Part shown: positions 45,940 to 54,786 of the stretch, in pieces | Layout: every line of letters begins with the position of its first letter | Position numbering within the stretch: position 1 is the stretch's first letter | NCBI GenBank assembly: GCA_963720785.1 | Contig: CAVRGQ010000005.1 | Location: forward strand, 248,001 to 312,000 | DNA: 64,000 nt | Source: CAVRGQ01 sp963720785 | GTDB lineage: Bacteria > Actinomycetota > Acidimicrobiia > IMCC26256 > DASPTH01 | Reading direction: 5' to 3' | Translations under genes and position numbers: made by a program | The notes under the pieces: generated by a model | The model's database searches: none | What the model was told of the DNA's origin: nothing | The model's input: the letters and a program-made list of their open reading frames with translations, nothing else

Positions 45940-46709
45940 CCGGTCCCGTGCTCGGCAAGGACGGCGCGCTGCCCGAGGGCGACACCAAGTACCGCGCGGT
46001 GGAGGGCATGTTCGACCGACTCGCACCGCGCTACGACCGCATGAACCGCGTGATCTCGCTCGGCATGGACAAGCGCTGGCGCCAGCACACGGTCGAGGCG
46101 CTCGGCGTTCCCACCGGCGCGCGTGTGGTCGACCTCGCGTGCGGCACCGGCGATCTCTGTCGCGACCTCGCGGCAGTGGGCGCCCGGCCCGTCGGCGCCG
46201 ACTTCTCCGCGGGCATGCTCGCCAACGCGCGCACCGACGCGCCGCTGGTACGGGCCGACGGCGCCCGCCTCCCCTTCGCGACCGGTGTGCTCGACGGGCT
46301 CACGTGCGGCTTCGCGTTGCGCAACTTCGTCGACCTCGACGCCGTGTTCCGCGAGTGCGCGCGCATCCTGTGCCCCGGCGGGCGGTTCGCCGCGCTGGAT
46401 GCCACGGTGCCGTCCAACCCGGTGATGCGCATGGGCAACGCGGTGTGGTTCCGCGGCGCAGTGCCGCTGCTCGGACGCATGCTCGCCGGCGACGCCGAGG
46501 CCTACTCCTACCTCCCGAAGTCCACCGCCTACCTCCCCGCCGAGCCCGAGCTGCGCGACCGCCTGCGCCTCGCGGGCTTCGCCGACGTCGGGTACCGCAC
46601 GTTCACCGGCGGCTCGGTGCTGCTGCTCACCGGCACGCGCGTCGAGGCGCCCAGCGAAGGGCCCAGAGAAGGACCCAGCGAAGTGCCCAGAGAAGGGACT
46701 CGCGCGTGA
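45936..46709 (+). CDS. menG: Demethylmenaquinone methyltransferase
   Basis: This 257-residue SAM-dependent methyltransferase of the UbiE/MenG type performs the last step of menaquinone synthesis. Signatures are YDRMNRVISLGMDKRWR at the start, VVDLACGTGDL (SAM motif I), LTCGFALRNFVD and YLPKSTAYLPAEPELRDRL. GGAAGG lies before the ATG, which overlaps the merR stop. The C terminus has a low-complexity tail EGPREGPSEVPREGT encoded by four 12-base repeats, after the catalytic fold ends. Confidence 0.94.
   Translation: MTGPVLGKDGALPEGDTKYRAVEGMFDRLAPRYDRMNRVISLGMDKRWRQHTVEALGVPTGARVVDLACGTGDLCRDLAAVGARPVGADFSAGMLANARTDAPLVRADGARLPFATGVLDGLTCGFALRNFVDLDAVFRECARILCPGGRFAALDATVPSNPVMRMGNAVWFRGAVPLLGRMLAGDAEAYSYLPKSTAYLPAEPELRDRLRLAGFADVGYRTFTGGSVLLLTGTRVEAPSEGPREGPSEVPREGTRA
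46649..46696 (+). repeat. Four 12-base tandem repeats in the 3' end of menG
   Basis: The unit CCCAGMGAAGKR occurs four times in a row, alternating CCCAGCGAAG and CCCAGAGAAG. It encodes the Pro-Ser/Arg-Glu-Gly tail of MenG. Expected to vary in copy number. Confidence 0.8.
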
Positions 46710-47890
46710 CGACCACGCCTGCGCCCGCGCGCCTGCGCGCCGTCACGCGCGAGGTCGCGGCGGGCGACGACCTCGACGCGCTCATCGGGGCGTGCTCCGC
46801 GCAGGGCTTCGCCTGGTTGCACCACGACGTGCGCCTCGTCGCCAGCGGCATCGCCGCACGGGTGGCGACCGACGACGTCGCCGCCGCGCTCGCCGCCATC
46901 GATGTCGACGACCCGCTCGGCCTCCCCGGCACCGGGGCGGTCGCCGTGGGCGCGCTGCCGTTCGACCCCGACCGAACGGGAGAACTGGTCATCCCGGCGC
47001 GGGTCCACGGTGAGTGCGCCGGTCGCGCGTGGATCACCGAGATCGGCCCGGCCACCGACGACGCGCCCAGCCGCCACGACAGCCCGGCTCGTTTCACCGT
47101 CGCAGCCACTCGCGCTCGTGACGAGTGGGAAGCCATCGTCGAGCGCGCCATCACATCGATCGGGCACGGCGACCTCGAGAAGGTCGTGCTGGCCCGCGAA
47201 GTGGTGGTCGAGGCCGACCACGCCTTCGACGTGCGCGACGTGCTCGCCCGGCTCGTGCACCAGCAGCCCGGCTGCTTCGTCTACGCGAGCGACGGCCTCG
47301 TGGGCGCGAGCCCCGAGCTGCTCGTGCGGCGCACGGGGAACGTCGTGGAGTCACGTCCGGTCGCCGGCACCGCGGTGGCCGAAGGTGAGGAGTCGCTGCG
47401 GCGGCTCGCCGCGTCGGTGAAGGACACCCACGAACACCGCCTCGTGGTCGACGGCATCCTCGACGCCCTCGCGCCGGTCTGCACCTCGCTCGACGCCGGC
47501 GACCCCGAGGTCGCGGTCTTCGGGCCGATCGCCCACCTCGCCACGCCGGTCCGTGGTGAGCTCGCCGGGCCCGACGCGCCCGACGCGCTCTCGCTCGCCC
47601 GCCTGCTCCACCCGACGCCCGCGGTCGGTGGAACGCCCCGTCAGGCTGCGCTCGACGCGATCCGCGAGCTCGAGGGTTTCGATCGCGGCCGCTACGCAGG
47701 GCCGGTCGGATGGGTCGACGCCCGCGGCGACGGCGAGTGGGCCATCGCGCTGCGCGGCGCCGAGCTCGACGGCACCCGGGCCCGCCTCGTGGCGGGTGCG
47801 GGCATCGTCGCGGGCAGCGATCCCGCGGCCGAATGGGCCGAGACCCAGGCCAAGCTCGAACCCATGCTCCGCGCCCTCGTCCGCCCCTGA
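46706..47890 (+). CDS. menF: Isochorismate synthase
   Basis: This 394-residue chorismate-utilising enzyme converts chorismate to isochorismate, the first committed step to menaquinone. The chorismate-binding domain has GDLEKVVLAREVVVEADHAF, GASPELLVRR, SRPVAGTAVAEGEE, HLATPVRGEL and the C-terminal GAGIVAGSDPAAEWAETQAK. The position of the conserved Lys-Val-Val-Leu-Ala-Arg block is standard for MenF/EntC. The GTG start overlaps the menG stop (GTGA). It is the last gene of the merR-menG-menF unit and ends convergent to menD. Confidence 0.93.
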   Translation: MTTTPAPARLRAVTREVAAGDDLDALIGACSAQGFAWLHHDVRLVASGIAARVATDDVAAALAAIDVDDPLGLPGTGAVAVGALPFDPDRTGELVIPARVHGECAGRAWITEIGPATDDAPSRHDSPARFTVAATRARDEWEAIVERAITSIGHGDLEKVVLAREVVVEADHAFDVRDVLARLVHQQPGCFVYASDGLVGASPELLVRRTGNVVESRPVAGTAVAEGEESLRRLAASVKDTHEHRLVVDGILDALAPVCTSLDAGDPEVAVFGPIAHLATPVRGELAGPDAPDALSLARLLHPTPAVGGTPRQAALDAIRELEGFDRGRYAGPVGWVDARGDGEWAIALRGAELDGTRARLVAGAGIVAGSDPAAEWAETQAKLEPMLRALVRP

Positions 47891-47907
47891 CGCGCCCGCT
47901 TCCCTCC

Positions 47908-47969
47908 CGAGGTTGCGTCACCAAGCCGGGTAGTGGCCGGGTAGTGGCTGGTCTGCTGACGCAACCTCG
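47908..47969. terminator. Long inverted repeat between convergent menF and menD
   Basis: CGAGGTTGCGTCA (47908-47920) pairs perfectly with TGACGCAACCTCG (47957-47969). The 36-base loop contains CCGGGTAGTGG twice and AGCC/GGCT ends that could extend the stem. Its place between convergent stops suggests bidirectional termination or transcript protection. There is no U run. Confidence 0.6.
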
Positions 47970-47972
47970 TGA

Positions 47973-49702
47973 TCAGAGGGCGTCGCTCACGGCCTGCCAC
48001 ACCTCGCGGTGGCGGGCGACATTGGATTCGCGGTCGGTGCGGACCAGCACCACGCGCACACCGCCGGCCTCGCTCGCCGCGACGACGGCCGGGCCCACCT
48101 CGTGGGCGACGGTCACGTGGGTGACCGGCACGTCGTGCAGCGCGCACAGCGCGGCCGAGGTCGACGCCCTGGGGCGTGCCGAACACCGTCTCGAAGTGCT
48201 CGGGGAGGTCGGCCTGTGGGAGGAAGGAGAAGATCCCGCCGCCGTCGTTGTCGACCACCACGAACGTCGCGTCGATGCCCCGGCGCGCGGCACCGAGCAG
48301 GCCGTTGGTGTCGTGGAGGAAGCAGAGGTCGCCAGTGAGCGCGACCGTCGCGCCGGCATCCCCGGACGACCGGGCCGCGGCGATGCCGAGCACGGTCGAC
48401 GTGAAGCCGTCGATGCCGTTCACGCCGCGGTTCGCATGGAACGTGATGCCGTCGCGCGGGGCCGCGAAGCTCTCGACGTCGCGAACCGGCATGCTCGACG
48501 CGACCACGAGCGCGCTCTCGCGCGGCAACGCGGCGACGACGTCGCGCGCGATCCGGCCCTCGAATGGCTCGTCCCACTGCTCGATCAGCGCGTCGATCGC
48601 GTCGCGGGCGCCGGCGTCGGCTCGCGTCCAACCGTCGACCCACTCCGCGTCGACCATCACGTCGATCGCATCGGCGAGCGCGCCCAGGAGCAACTCGGCG
48701 TCGGCCCCCATGCGCCCGCTCGCCGCATGCTGCGGGTCGAGCCACACGCCGTCGGGGTCGACGACGACCTGGTCGACACGCGGCGTCGAGCCACTGCACC
48801 AACGGCTTGTTGGTGGTGGGGCCGCCGACCCGGAACACGACGTCGGGGCGTTGCGCATCACGGAACGCGGCGTCGCGCAGCAAGGGGTCGTAGGTGGAGA
48901 TGGTGCCGGGAACCCGGCCGTTGGAGAGCGGGTCGGCGAGCACCGGCCACCCCGTCACCTCGGCGAAGCGCAGCAGCGTGCCCGGCAGCACGCCCGCACC
49001 CCAGCCCGCCACGATCAGGCCCTTGGGCCGGTCGGCCACCAGGTGGGCGAGGGCGTCGAGCATCCCCACCGACGGGGCGCGCACACCCGGCACGTCGGCC
49101 GTCCAGGGGCGGTCGTCGGACCGGCCGGGCGCGTCGACCAGCTCGTCACCCGTGGGGACGAGCGGTTCGCGGAACGGGAGGTTCAGGTGCACCGCGCCGG
49201 CCGGGCGACCGACGGCCTCGGCCACCGAGCGGGAGGCCAGTGCCCGCCACTCGGCGCCCACACCGGCCGGATCAGCGGCGCGATCGGTCGGCACGTTGGC
49301 CTCCTGGAACCAGCGGACCGCGTCCCCGTAGAGCTTCAGCTGGTCGATGGTCTGCCCCGCGCCGGTGTCGCGCAGCTCGGGCGGGCGGTCGGCGGTGCAC
49401 ACGATCATCGGCACGAGCCCGTGGTGGGCCTCCAGCACCGCGGGGAAGAAGTTCGCCGCCGCGGTGCCCGAGGTGCAGAGCAGCGGGGCGGGGACGCCAG
49501 TGGCGCGAGCGAGACCCAGGGCGAAGAACGCCGCGCTGCGCTCGTCGAGGTGCACGTGCAGGCGGATGCGTTCGTCGCCGGCCAGCGCGAGGGCGAGTGG
49601 CGCGGAGCGCGATCCGGGGGCCAACACGGCGTCGGTGACCCCGTGGCGGGTCCACTCGTCGACGAGGGTGCGGGCGAAGGCTGTCGTGGCGTCTCGCGTC
49701 AT
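47973..49702 (-). CDS. menD: SEPHCHC synthase MenD (two frameshifts)
   Basis: The repaired protein is about 575 residues. It is a thiamine-diphosphate enzyme that joins 2-oxoglutarate to isochorismate. Seen are VLAPGSRSAPLALAL, LHVHLDERSAAFFALGLAR, CTSGTAAANFFPAV, FHANRGVNGIDGFTSTVLG and the ThDP-binding GDLCFLHDTNGLL with VVVDNDGGGIFSFLPQ. Frames change near 48783 (one extra C, GCCGCG for GCGCG) and near 48155 (one extra G). All cofactor motifs are intact. It is divergent from menH with 14 bases between the starts. Its cofactor is the product of the thi operon at 8-12 kb. Confidence 0.92.
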
Positions 49703-49716
49703 GGGACACTCTCTTC

Positions 49717-50463
49717 GTGGACACGGAGTGTTGGGTCTTCGTCAGCGGCTTCACGCAGGACGGCAATGCGTTCAACCCGGTGCGGCGGCCGCTCCAGCGC
49801 GCCCTCGGTTACCAGGAGACCGGCTTGGCGGCCGCACCGGCCGACGCGGAGTCGTTCGCGGACGCGGCCGCGCAGCTCGCATCGCTCGCGTCGTACCACG
49901 AGGACGAACCGCGACCGGCGCGCGCCACGTTCGTGGGCTACTCGCAGGGCGGGCGGCTGTGCCTGCAGCTCGCGCTCGATCGTCCCGACGTGATGCAGCG
50001 GCTCGTGCTGGTGAGCGCGTCGCCCGGCATCCCCGACGCCGCCGAGCGCGCCTCGCGCATCGAAGCCGACGAGCGACTCGCGCAGGAGATCGAGCGAGAC
50101 GGCGTGGACGCCTTCCTCGAACGCTGGCTCGCGCAACCGTTGTTCGCGTCGCTCCACCGGGAGCGGTCGGGCATCGACGACCGCAAGCTGTTCAACAGCG
50201 TCGAGCACCTCACCTACCAGCTGCGGGTGCTCGGGCAGGGCGTACAACCGTCGAACTGGGAGCGGCTCGATGAGCTGCACATTCCGGTGCTGCTGATCGT
50301 CGGTGAGCTCGACACCAAGTACGTCGACATCGCGCGGCGCATGGCCGAGCGGCTGTCCGACGCGCGCGTCGAGATCGTCCCCGGCAGCGGGCACGCCTGC
50401 CACCTCGAGCAGCCCGAGCACGTCGCTCACCTGCTGGCCTCGTTCGAGTCCGACCACTCGTAA
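49717..50463 (+). CDS. menH: Alpha/beta hydrolase, probable MenH (SHCHC synthase)
   Basis: This 248-residue alpha/beta hydrolase has the elbow FVGYSQGGRLCLQLAL, close to the GYSMGGR motif of MenH. LVLVSASPGIPDAAERASRIEAD follows, a segment also typical of MenH. The catalytic His lies in PGSGHACHLEQPEHVA. MenH removes pyruvate from the MenD product. The genomic place between menD and menC agrees. Start is GTG 49717. The 3' end overlaps the convergent menC by 37 bases. Confidence 0.83.
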   Translation: MDTECWVFVSGFTQDGNAFNPVRRPLQRALGYQETGLAAAPADAESFADAAAQLASLASYHEDEPRPARATFVGYSQGGRLCLQLALDRPDVMQRLVLVSASPGIPDAAERASRIEADERLAQEIERDGVDAFLERWLAQPLFASLHRERSGIDDRKLFNSVEHLTYQLRVLGQGVQPSNWERLDELHIPVLLIVGELDTKYVDIARRMAERLSDARVEIVPGSGHACHLEQPEHVAHLLASFESDHS

Positions 50464-51279
50464 CGGGTGAGGAGGTCGGCGTCGGGCGTGACCGCCCGCA
50501 CCACGATCGCACCGTCGACCGGCACCAAGGGCGAATGGGTGACGTCACCCGCGAGCGCACCCAGCGTCGCCAGCCCGCACGCGTACGGCAACTCGGGGAG
50601 CGCGGCCGCGAGCGCGACCCCCGCAGCGATGCCCACCGACGTCTCCATCATCGAAGTGACCACCGCGGGCACGCCCGCCGCGTCGTACACGTCGAGCGCG
50701 GCGCGCACACCACCGAGCGGTTGCTGTTTGAGCACGATCAGGTCGGCGGCATCGGCGGCGCGCACCGCGCGCGCGTCGTCGAGCGAACGGATGCACTCGT
50801 CGGCCGCGATCGGCACATCGACCGCGCCGGCGCACGCGTGCGAGGTCGTCGATGCGCGCGACCGGCTGCTCGACGAACTCGAGGTCGTAGCGGGCGAGGC
50901 GCGCGACCATTTCGATCGCGAGGTCGACGTCCCACGAACCGTTGGCGTCGACGCGGATCCGGGTCGCAGGGCCCACGGCTTCGCGAACCGCGGCGACGAG
51001 CGCAACGCCGGCGGCGTCGCGCACCTTGACCTTCACCGCCGGGTAGCGGCGGATCTCCTGCACGAGGAACGGCCCGTCGACCAGCGCGTTCACCGGGATG
51101 GAGTCGCGCACCGGCGCGGGAAAGTCGTCACGCGCTGCCGCCTCCGCCGCGGCGCGGCACACCGCCGGGTCGGACGGGTAGCCGGGCAGCGGTGAACACT
51201 CGCCCCAGCCCGCGGGCCCCTGCAGCAGCGTGACCTCGCGGTCGCCGATGCGCAGGCGGTGTTCGTTCAGCTCAGGCAC
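50427..51279 (-). CDS. menC: o-Succinylbenzoate synthase MenC (one-base frameshift)
   Basis: The repaired enolase-superfamily protein is about 283 residues and dehydrates SHCHC to o-succinylbenzoate. The catalytic residues are in order: KVKV (Lys pair), RVDANGSWD (Asp), FVEQP (Glu), AADE (Asp) and VLKQQPLGG (Lys). The frame breaks near 50828. Removing one base from GCGCCGGCGCG joins ARVR to GAVDVPIAADE. GTG 51279 lies 13 bases inside the end of menA, so menA and menC are one unit. Confidence 0.9.
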
Positions 51280-52151
51280 AGCCCCACGCTCACCAGCACC
51301 GCGAGCACCAGCTCCAGGCGCGACGTCGCGACGAGCACCGAGATCAGCGACGGCGGGTCGCTGCGGGTGAGGATCGTGCGTACCGGCTTCACCGCGAGCG
51401 GCAACGCGAGCAGGCCGAGCAGCGCCCACGGCTGGGTGATCCCGATCGCGACCACGGCGACGAACGCGCCGAGGTAACACGCGACGAAGAGTCGCTTCGT
51501 GGCCGTGGCGCCGACGCGCACCGCGAGGGTGTGCTTGCCGGTGACGGAGTCGGTGGCGATGTCGCGGATGTTGTTGGCGAGCAGGATCGCGCAGGCCAGC
51601 AGACCCACCACGAGCGAACCCCACCACGCGGCGCCGGGCACGTACTCCGTCTGCACGTACGCGGAGCCGACCGTCGCCACGAAGCCGAAGAACACCAGCA
51701 CCATGATCTCGCCGAGGCCGATGTAGCCGTAGGGCTTCGGGCCACCCGTGTAGAGCACCGCGGCGGCGATGGCCGCGACCCCCACGAGCAGCAGCCACGG
51801 GTTCACCACGATCGACAGCACCGCGCCGAAGCCCGCGGCGACGAGGAACGACAGCGCGGCGGCGCGCTTCACCGCGCCGGGCGTTGCCGTGCCCGTTGCG
51901 GTGAGCCGCAGCGGGCCCTTGCGCTCCTTGTCGGTGCCGCGCACGCCATCGGAGTAGTCGTTGGCGTAGTTCACGCCCACCTGCAGCGCGAGGGCAACGA
52001 CCATTGCGAACGCGAAGCGCCACCAGATCACGCCGCCATTCAGCCCGGCCGTATCCGCGACTGCCGCCGCGGTGCCCACGAGCACCGGCGCCACCGCCGC
52101 ACCGAGCGTGCGCGGCCGTGCGCCCTGGACCCACTCCGACGCGGTCGTCAT
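51267..52151 (-). CDS. menA: 1,4-dihydroxy-2-naphthoate polyprenyltransferase
   Basis: This 294-residue membrane prenyltransferase of the UbiA family has about nine helices. The first Asp-rich motif is NYANDYSDGVRGTD. The second lies in NNIRDIATDSVTGKHTLAVRVG. It attaches the isoprenoid side chain to dihydroxynaphthoate, giving demethylmenaquinone for MenG. The start is ATG 52151. The palindromic MerR-like site lies about 90 bases upstream in the region shared with the ligase gene. Confidence 0.95.
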   Translation of the reverse strand: MTTASEWVQGARPRTLGAAVAPVLVGTAAAVADTAGLNGGVIWWRFAFAMVVALALQVGVNYANDYSDGVRGTDKERKGPLRLTATGTATPGAVKRAAALSFLVAAGFGAVLSIVVNPWLLLVGVAAIAAAVLYTGGPKPYGYIGLGEIMVLVFFGFVATVGSAYVQTEYVPGAAWWGSLVVGLLACAILLANNIRDIATDSVTGKHTLAVRVGATATKRLFVACYLGAFVAVVAIGITQPWALLGLLALPLAVKPVRTILTRSDPPSLISVLVATSRLELVLAVLVSVGLCLS

Positions 52152-52238
52152 CGCAGCTGGGTCGTCTCCATCTCTCGAGGGCCGGGCGGTCGAGGGTCGG
52201 GCAGTCGAAGGCGGCGCCGCCCGTCGACGGGCATCTGC

Positions 52239-52260
52239 ACTCTGGGAGCGTTCACTCCTA
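52239..52260. promoter_or_regulatory. Second copy of the MerR-type operator, between menA and the ligase gene
   Basis: ACTCTGGGAGC-N5-CTCCTA matches the site in the merR promoter at every defined base. The arms GGAG and CTCC are kept while the centre differs (CGTTCA). It lies 88 bases from the menA start and 40 bases from the ligase start. On the menA strand the palindrome is followed by CAGAGT, a weak -10. Confidence 0.55.
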
Positions 52261-52286
52261 CGGTTCGGTCAGGCTACCGCGGCCCG

Positions 52287-52292
52287 TACCGT
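52287..52292 (+). promoter_or_regulatory. -10 box TACCGT of the ligase gene
   Basis: TACCGT ends seven bases before ATG 52300, a leaderless arrangement. The operator copy lies just upstream, at about -40 to -60. Confidence 0.45.
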
Positions 52293-52299
52293 GGGTCCC

Positions 52300-53283
52300 A
52301 TGCCGGACGCCCCCCAGGCCTGGAGCCCCATGCTTGCCACCCCCTCCAAGGTGCTCCCGCCCGACGACGACCGCTGGGCCCACGAGATGAAGTGGGACGG
52401 CATGCGGGTGCTCGCCGCGGTGGAGGGCGGTCGCCTCCGGGTGACGTCCCGGGCCGGCAACGACGCCACCGAGCGGTTCCCCGAGCTCGCGGGCCTGCCC
52501 GAGGCGCTCGGTTGCGACGCGGTGCTCGACGGTGAGGTCGTGGCCCTCGGCCCCGACGGCGTCCCCAGCTTCGAATTGCTCCAACCCCGCATGCAGGCGC
52601 GCGGCGCCACCGCGGTGGAGCGGGCCCGGGCCGCCCAGCCGGTGGTGTGCATGTGGTTCGACGTGCTCGCCTACGACGGCCACGACGTCACGCCGCTCCC
52701 CTACACCGAGCGGCGGTCGCTGCTCGAGCGGCTCGCGCTGGCGGGTCCGCACTGGCAGACGCCGCCCGCGGCAACCGGCGACGGCCGGGCCGCGCTCGCC
52801 ACCGCGGAGCAGCTCGGGCTCGAGGGCGTGGTGTCGAAGCGCCGCGACAGCCCGTACCTCCCCGGACGGCGCAGCGACGCGTGGCGCAAGATCAAGGTGA
52901 GCGCGGGCCAGGAGCTCGTGGTCGGCGGTTGGCTACCCGGCAAGGGCCGCCTCGACGGCCGCCTCGGCTCATTGCTCGTCGGGTACCACGACCCCGACCC
53001 CGACACGGGTACCGCCCCGCACGAGATGCGCTACGCGGGACGCGTCGGCTCCGGCATCGACGACCGCACGCGCGCCGCGCTCGAACACACGCTGGGTTCG
53101 CTCACCACCGATCGGTCCCCATTCGTCGACGCTCCCCGTCTGCCCGGCGCCGTGTGGGTCGCACCCGAGACCGTGGTGCAGGTGCGCTTCCACGAGTGGA
53201 CCGGCGCGGGCGTGCTGCGCGCGCCACGCTTCCAGGGCCTGCGCGATGACAAGCCCGCCGCCGAGGTCGTGCGCGAGACCTGA
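52300..53283 (+). CDS. ATP-dependent DNA ligase (LigD ligase-domain type, stand-alone)
   Basis: This 327-residue protein has the adenylated Lys in motif I MKWDGMRVLAAV and motif IV region GLEGVVSKRRDSPYLPGRRS. Motif V is WRKIKV. A C-terminal OB fold contains ELVVGGWLPGKGRLDGRLGS and VWVAPETVVQVRFHEWT. This is the ligase module of LigD without polymerase or nuclease parts, as in LigC. It would seal breaks in end joining or base-excision repair. No Ku gene is in the window. Its neighbours, menA and an amidase, are unrelated. Confidence 0.9.
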   Translation: MPDAPQAWSPMLATPSKVLPPDDDRWAHEMKWDGMRVLAAVEGGRLRVTSRAGNDATERFPELAGLPEALGCDAVLDGEVVALGPDGVPSFELLQPRMQARGATAVERARAAQPVVCMWFDVLAYDGHDVTPLPYTERRSLLERLALAGPHWQTPPAATGDGRAALATAEQLGLEGVVSKRRDSPYLPGRRSDAWRKIKVSAGQELVVGGWLPGKGRLDGRLGSLLVGYHDPDPDTGTAPHEMRYAGRVGSGIDDRTRAALEHTLGSLTTDRSPFVDAPRLPGAVWVAPETVVQVRFHEWTGAGVLRAPRFQGLRDDKPAAEVVRET

Positions 53284-53291
53284 ACGCGACG

Positions 53292-53297
53292 TAGCGT
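53292..53297 (+). promoter_or_regulatory. -10 box TAGCGT of the second amidase gene
   Basis: TAGCGT ends seven bases before ATG 53305. It lies just after the ligase stop, so the amidase can be transcribed on its own. Confidence 0.5.
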
Positions 53298-53304
53298 CCC
53301 CGCC

Positions 53305-54786
53305 ATGACGGACACCTCGGCAACCGACCTGGGCACCCTCGACGCACTCGCCTCGGCCGAACTGGTCCGCGCCGGCACGGTGTCACCGCGCGAGCTGGTC
53401 GATGCCGCGATCGCGCGCATCGAGGCGGTGAACCCGGAGCTGAACGCAGTGATCCACCCCCGCTTCGACGAGGCGCGGGCGGAAGCCGACCAGATCGGCG
53501 ACGGCCCGCTGCGCGGCGTGCCCATCCTGGTGAAGGACCTCGACGGCGCGTTGGCGGGTGCACCGATGCACGAGGGCAACCGCCTGCTGCGCGACCTCGG
53601 CGTCACCGCCGATCACGACTCGTACCTCTTCGCCAAGCTGCGCGCCGCGGGATGCATCGTCCTGGGGAAGACCAACACGCCGGAGCTCGGGCTGCTGCCC
53701 ACCACCGAACCGCTCGCCTACGGCGCGACGCACAACCCGTGGGACACCACTCGCTCGCCCGGTGGATCGAGCGGTGGCAGCGCGGCCGCGGTGGCGTCGC
53801 GCATGGTGCCGATCGCGCACGCCGGCGACGGCGGTGGCTCGATCCGCATCCCCGCGAGCGCGTGCGGGCTGTTCGGCCTCAAGCCCTCCCGCGGACGGAT
53901 CTCGCTCGGCCCGGAGACGGGCGAGGCGTGGGCGGGGTTCGTCGCCCGCCACGTCGTCGCGCGCTCGGTGCGCGACAGCGCGGCGGTGCTCGACGTGCTC
54001 GCGGGCCCGATGCCCGGCGACCCCTCCAGTGCACCGCCGCCCGCCCGACCGTTCGCCGCCGAGGTCGGCGCCGATCCCGGCCGGCTGCGCATCGGCCTGC
54101 GCACGGCTGCGCCCGGCGGCCTCGCCGAGACCGAACCCGTGTGCATCGAGGCCGCGGAGGACGCCGCCGCGCTGCTCGAGTCGCTCGGGCACACGGTGGA
54201 AATCGCGGCACCGGAAGCGCTCGACGAACTGGAGCTGCTCATCCACTTCGTCACCGTGCTCGCGGTGTGCACCGCCTACGACCTCGTGTTGCTCGGGCGC
54301 CTCGCCGGTCGCGAGCTCACCGCCGACGACGTCGAGCCGGTCACCTGGGCGCAGGCCGAGCAGGGACGGGCGGTGTCGGGCGCGGCGTTCGTCGACGCGT
54401 GCGAGTCGCTGCGCGCGTGGACCCGTCGCATGGCCACGTGGTGGGAGCCGCTCGACGGCATCGCGCCGACCGCGGGCGGCTACGACCTGCTGCTCACGCC
54501 CACGATGGCGCGCCGACCCGCACCGCTCGGCGAGATCCGCGGCGAGGACGCCGAGGGCGGCATCCTCGCGGCCACGCCCTACGCGGCGTTCACCGTGCCC
54601 GCGAACGTGACCGGCCAACCGGCGATGTCGGTGCCGCTCACCTGGAACGACACGGGCGGGACCGACCTGCCGATCGGCGTGCAGCTCGTCGCCGCGACGA
54701 ACCGGGAAGACGTGCTGCTGCGGGTCGCCGCGCAGTTGGAGCAGGCCCGCCCGTGGGCCGGGCAGGTGCCGCCCGTCAGGGCTTGA
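53305..54786 (+). CDS. Amidase (amidase-signature family)
   Basis: This 493-residue amide hydrolase has Lys in PILVKDLDGAL, the cis-Ser segment SPGGSSGGSAAAVASRM and the nucleophile loop GDGGGSIRIPASACGLFGLK. It resembles the amidase at 25519-26964 in motifs, length and opening (ASAELVRAGTVSPRELVDAA), so they are probably related paralogues. Substrate unknown. Its last 11 bases overlap the convergent SDR gene. Confidence 0.92.
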   Translation: MTDTSATDLGTLDALASAELVRAGTVSPRELVDAAIARIEAVNPELNAVIHPRFDEARAEADQIGDGPLRGVPILVKDLDGALAGAPMHEGNRLLRDLGVTADHDSYLFAKLRAAGCIVLGKTNTPELGLLPTTEPLAYGATHNPWDTTRSPGGSSGGSAAAVASRMVPIAHAGDGGGSIRIPASACGLFGLKPSRGRISLGPETGEAWAGFVARHVVARSVRDSAAVLDVLAGPMPGDPSSAPPPARPFAAEVGADPGRLRIGLRTAAPGGLAETEPVCIEAAEDAAALLESLGHTVEIAAPEALDELELLIHFVTVLAVCTAYDLVLLGRLAGRELTADDVEPVTWAQAEQGRAVSGAAFVDACESLRAWTRRMATWWEPLDGIAPTAGGYDLLLTPTMARRPAPLGEIRGEDAEGGILAATPYAAFTVPANVTGQPAMSVPLTWNDTGGTDLPIGVQLVAATNREDVLLRVAAQLEQARPWAGQVPPVRA

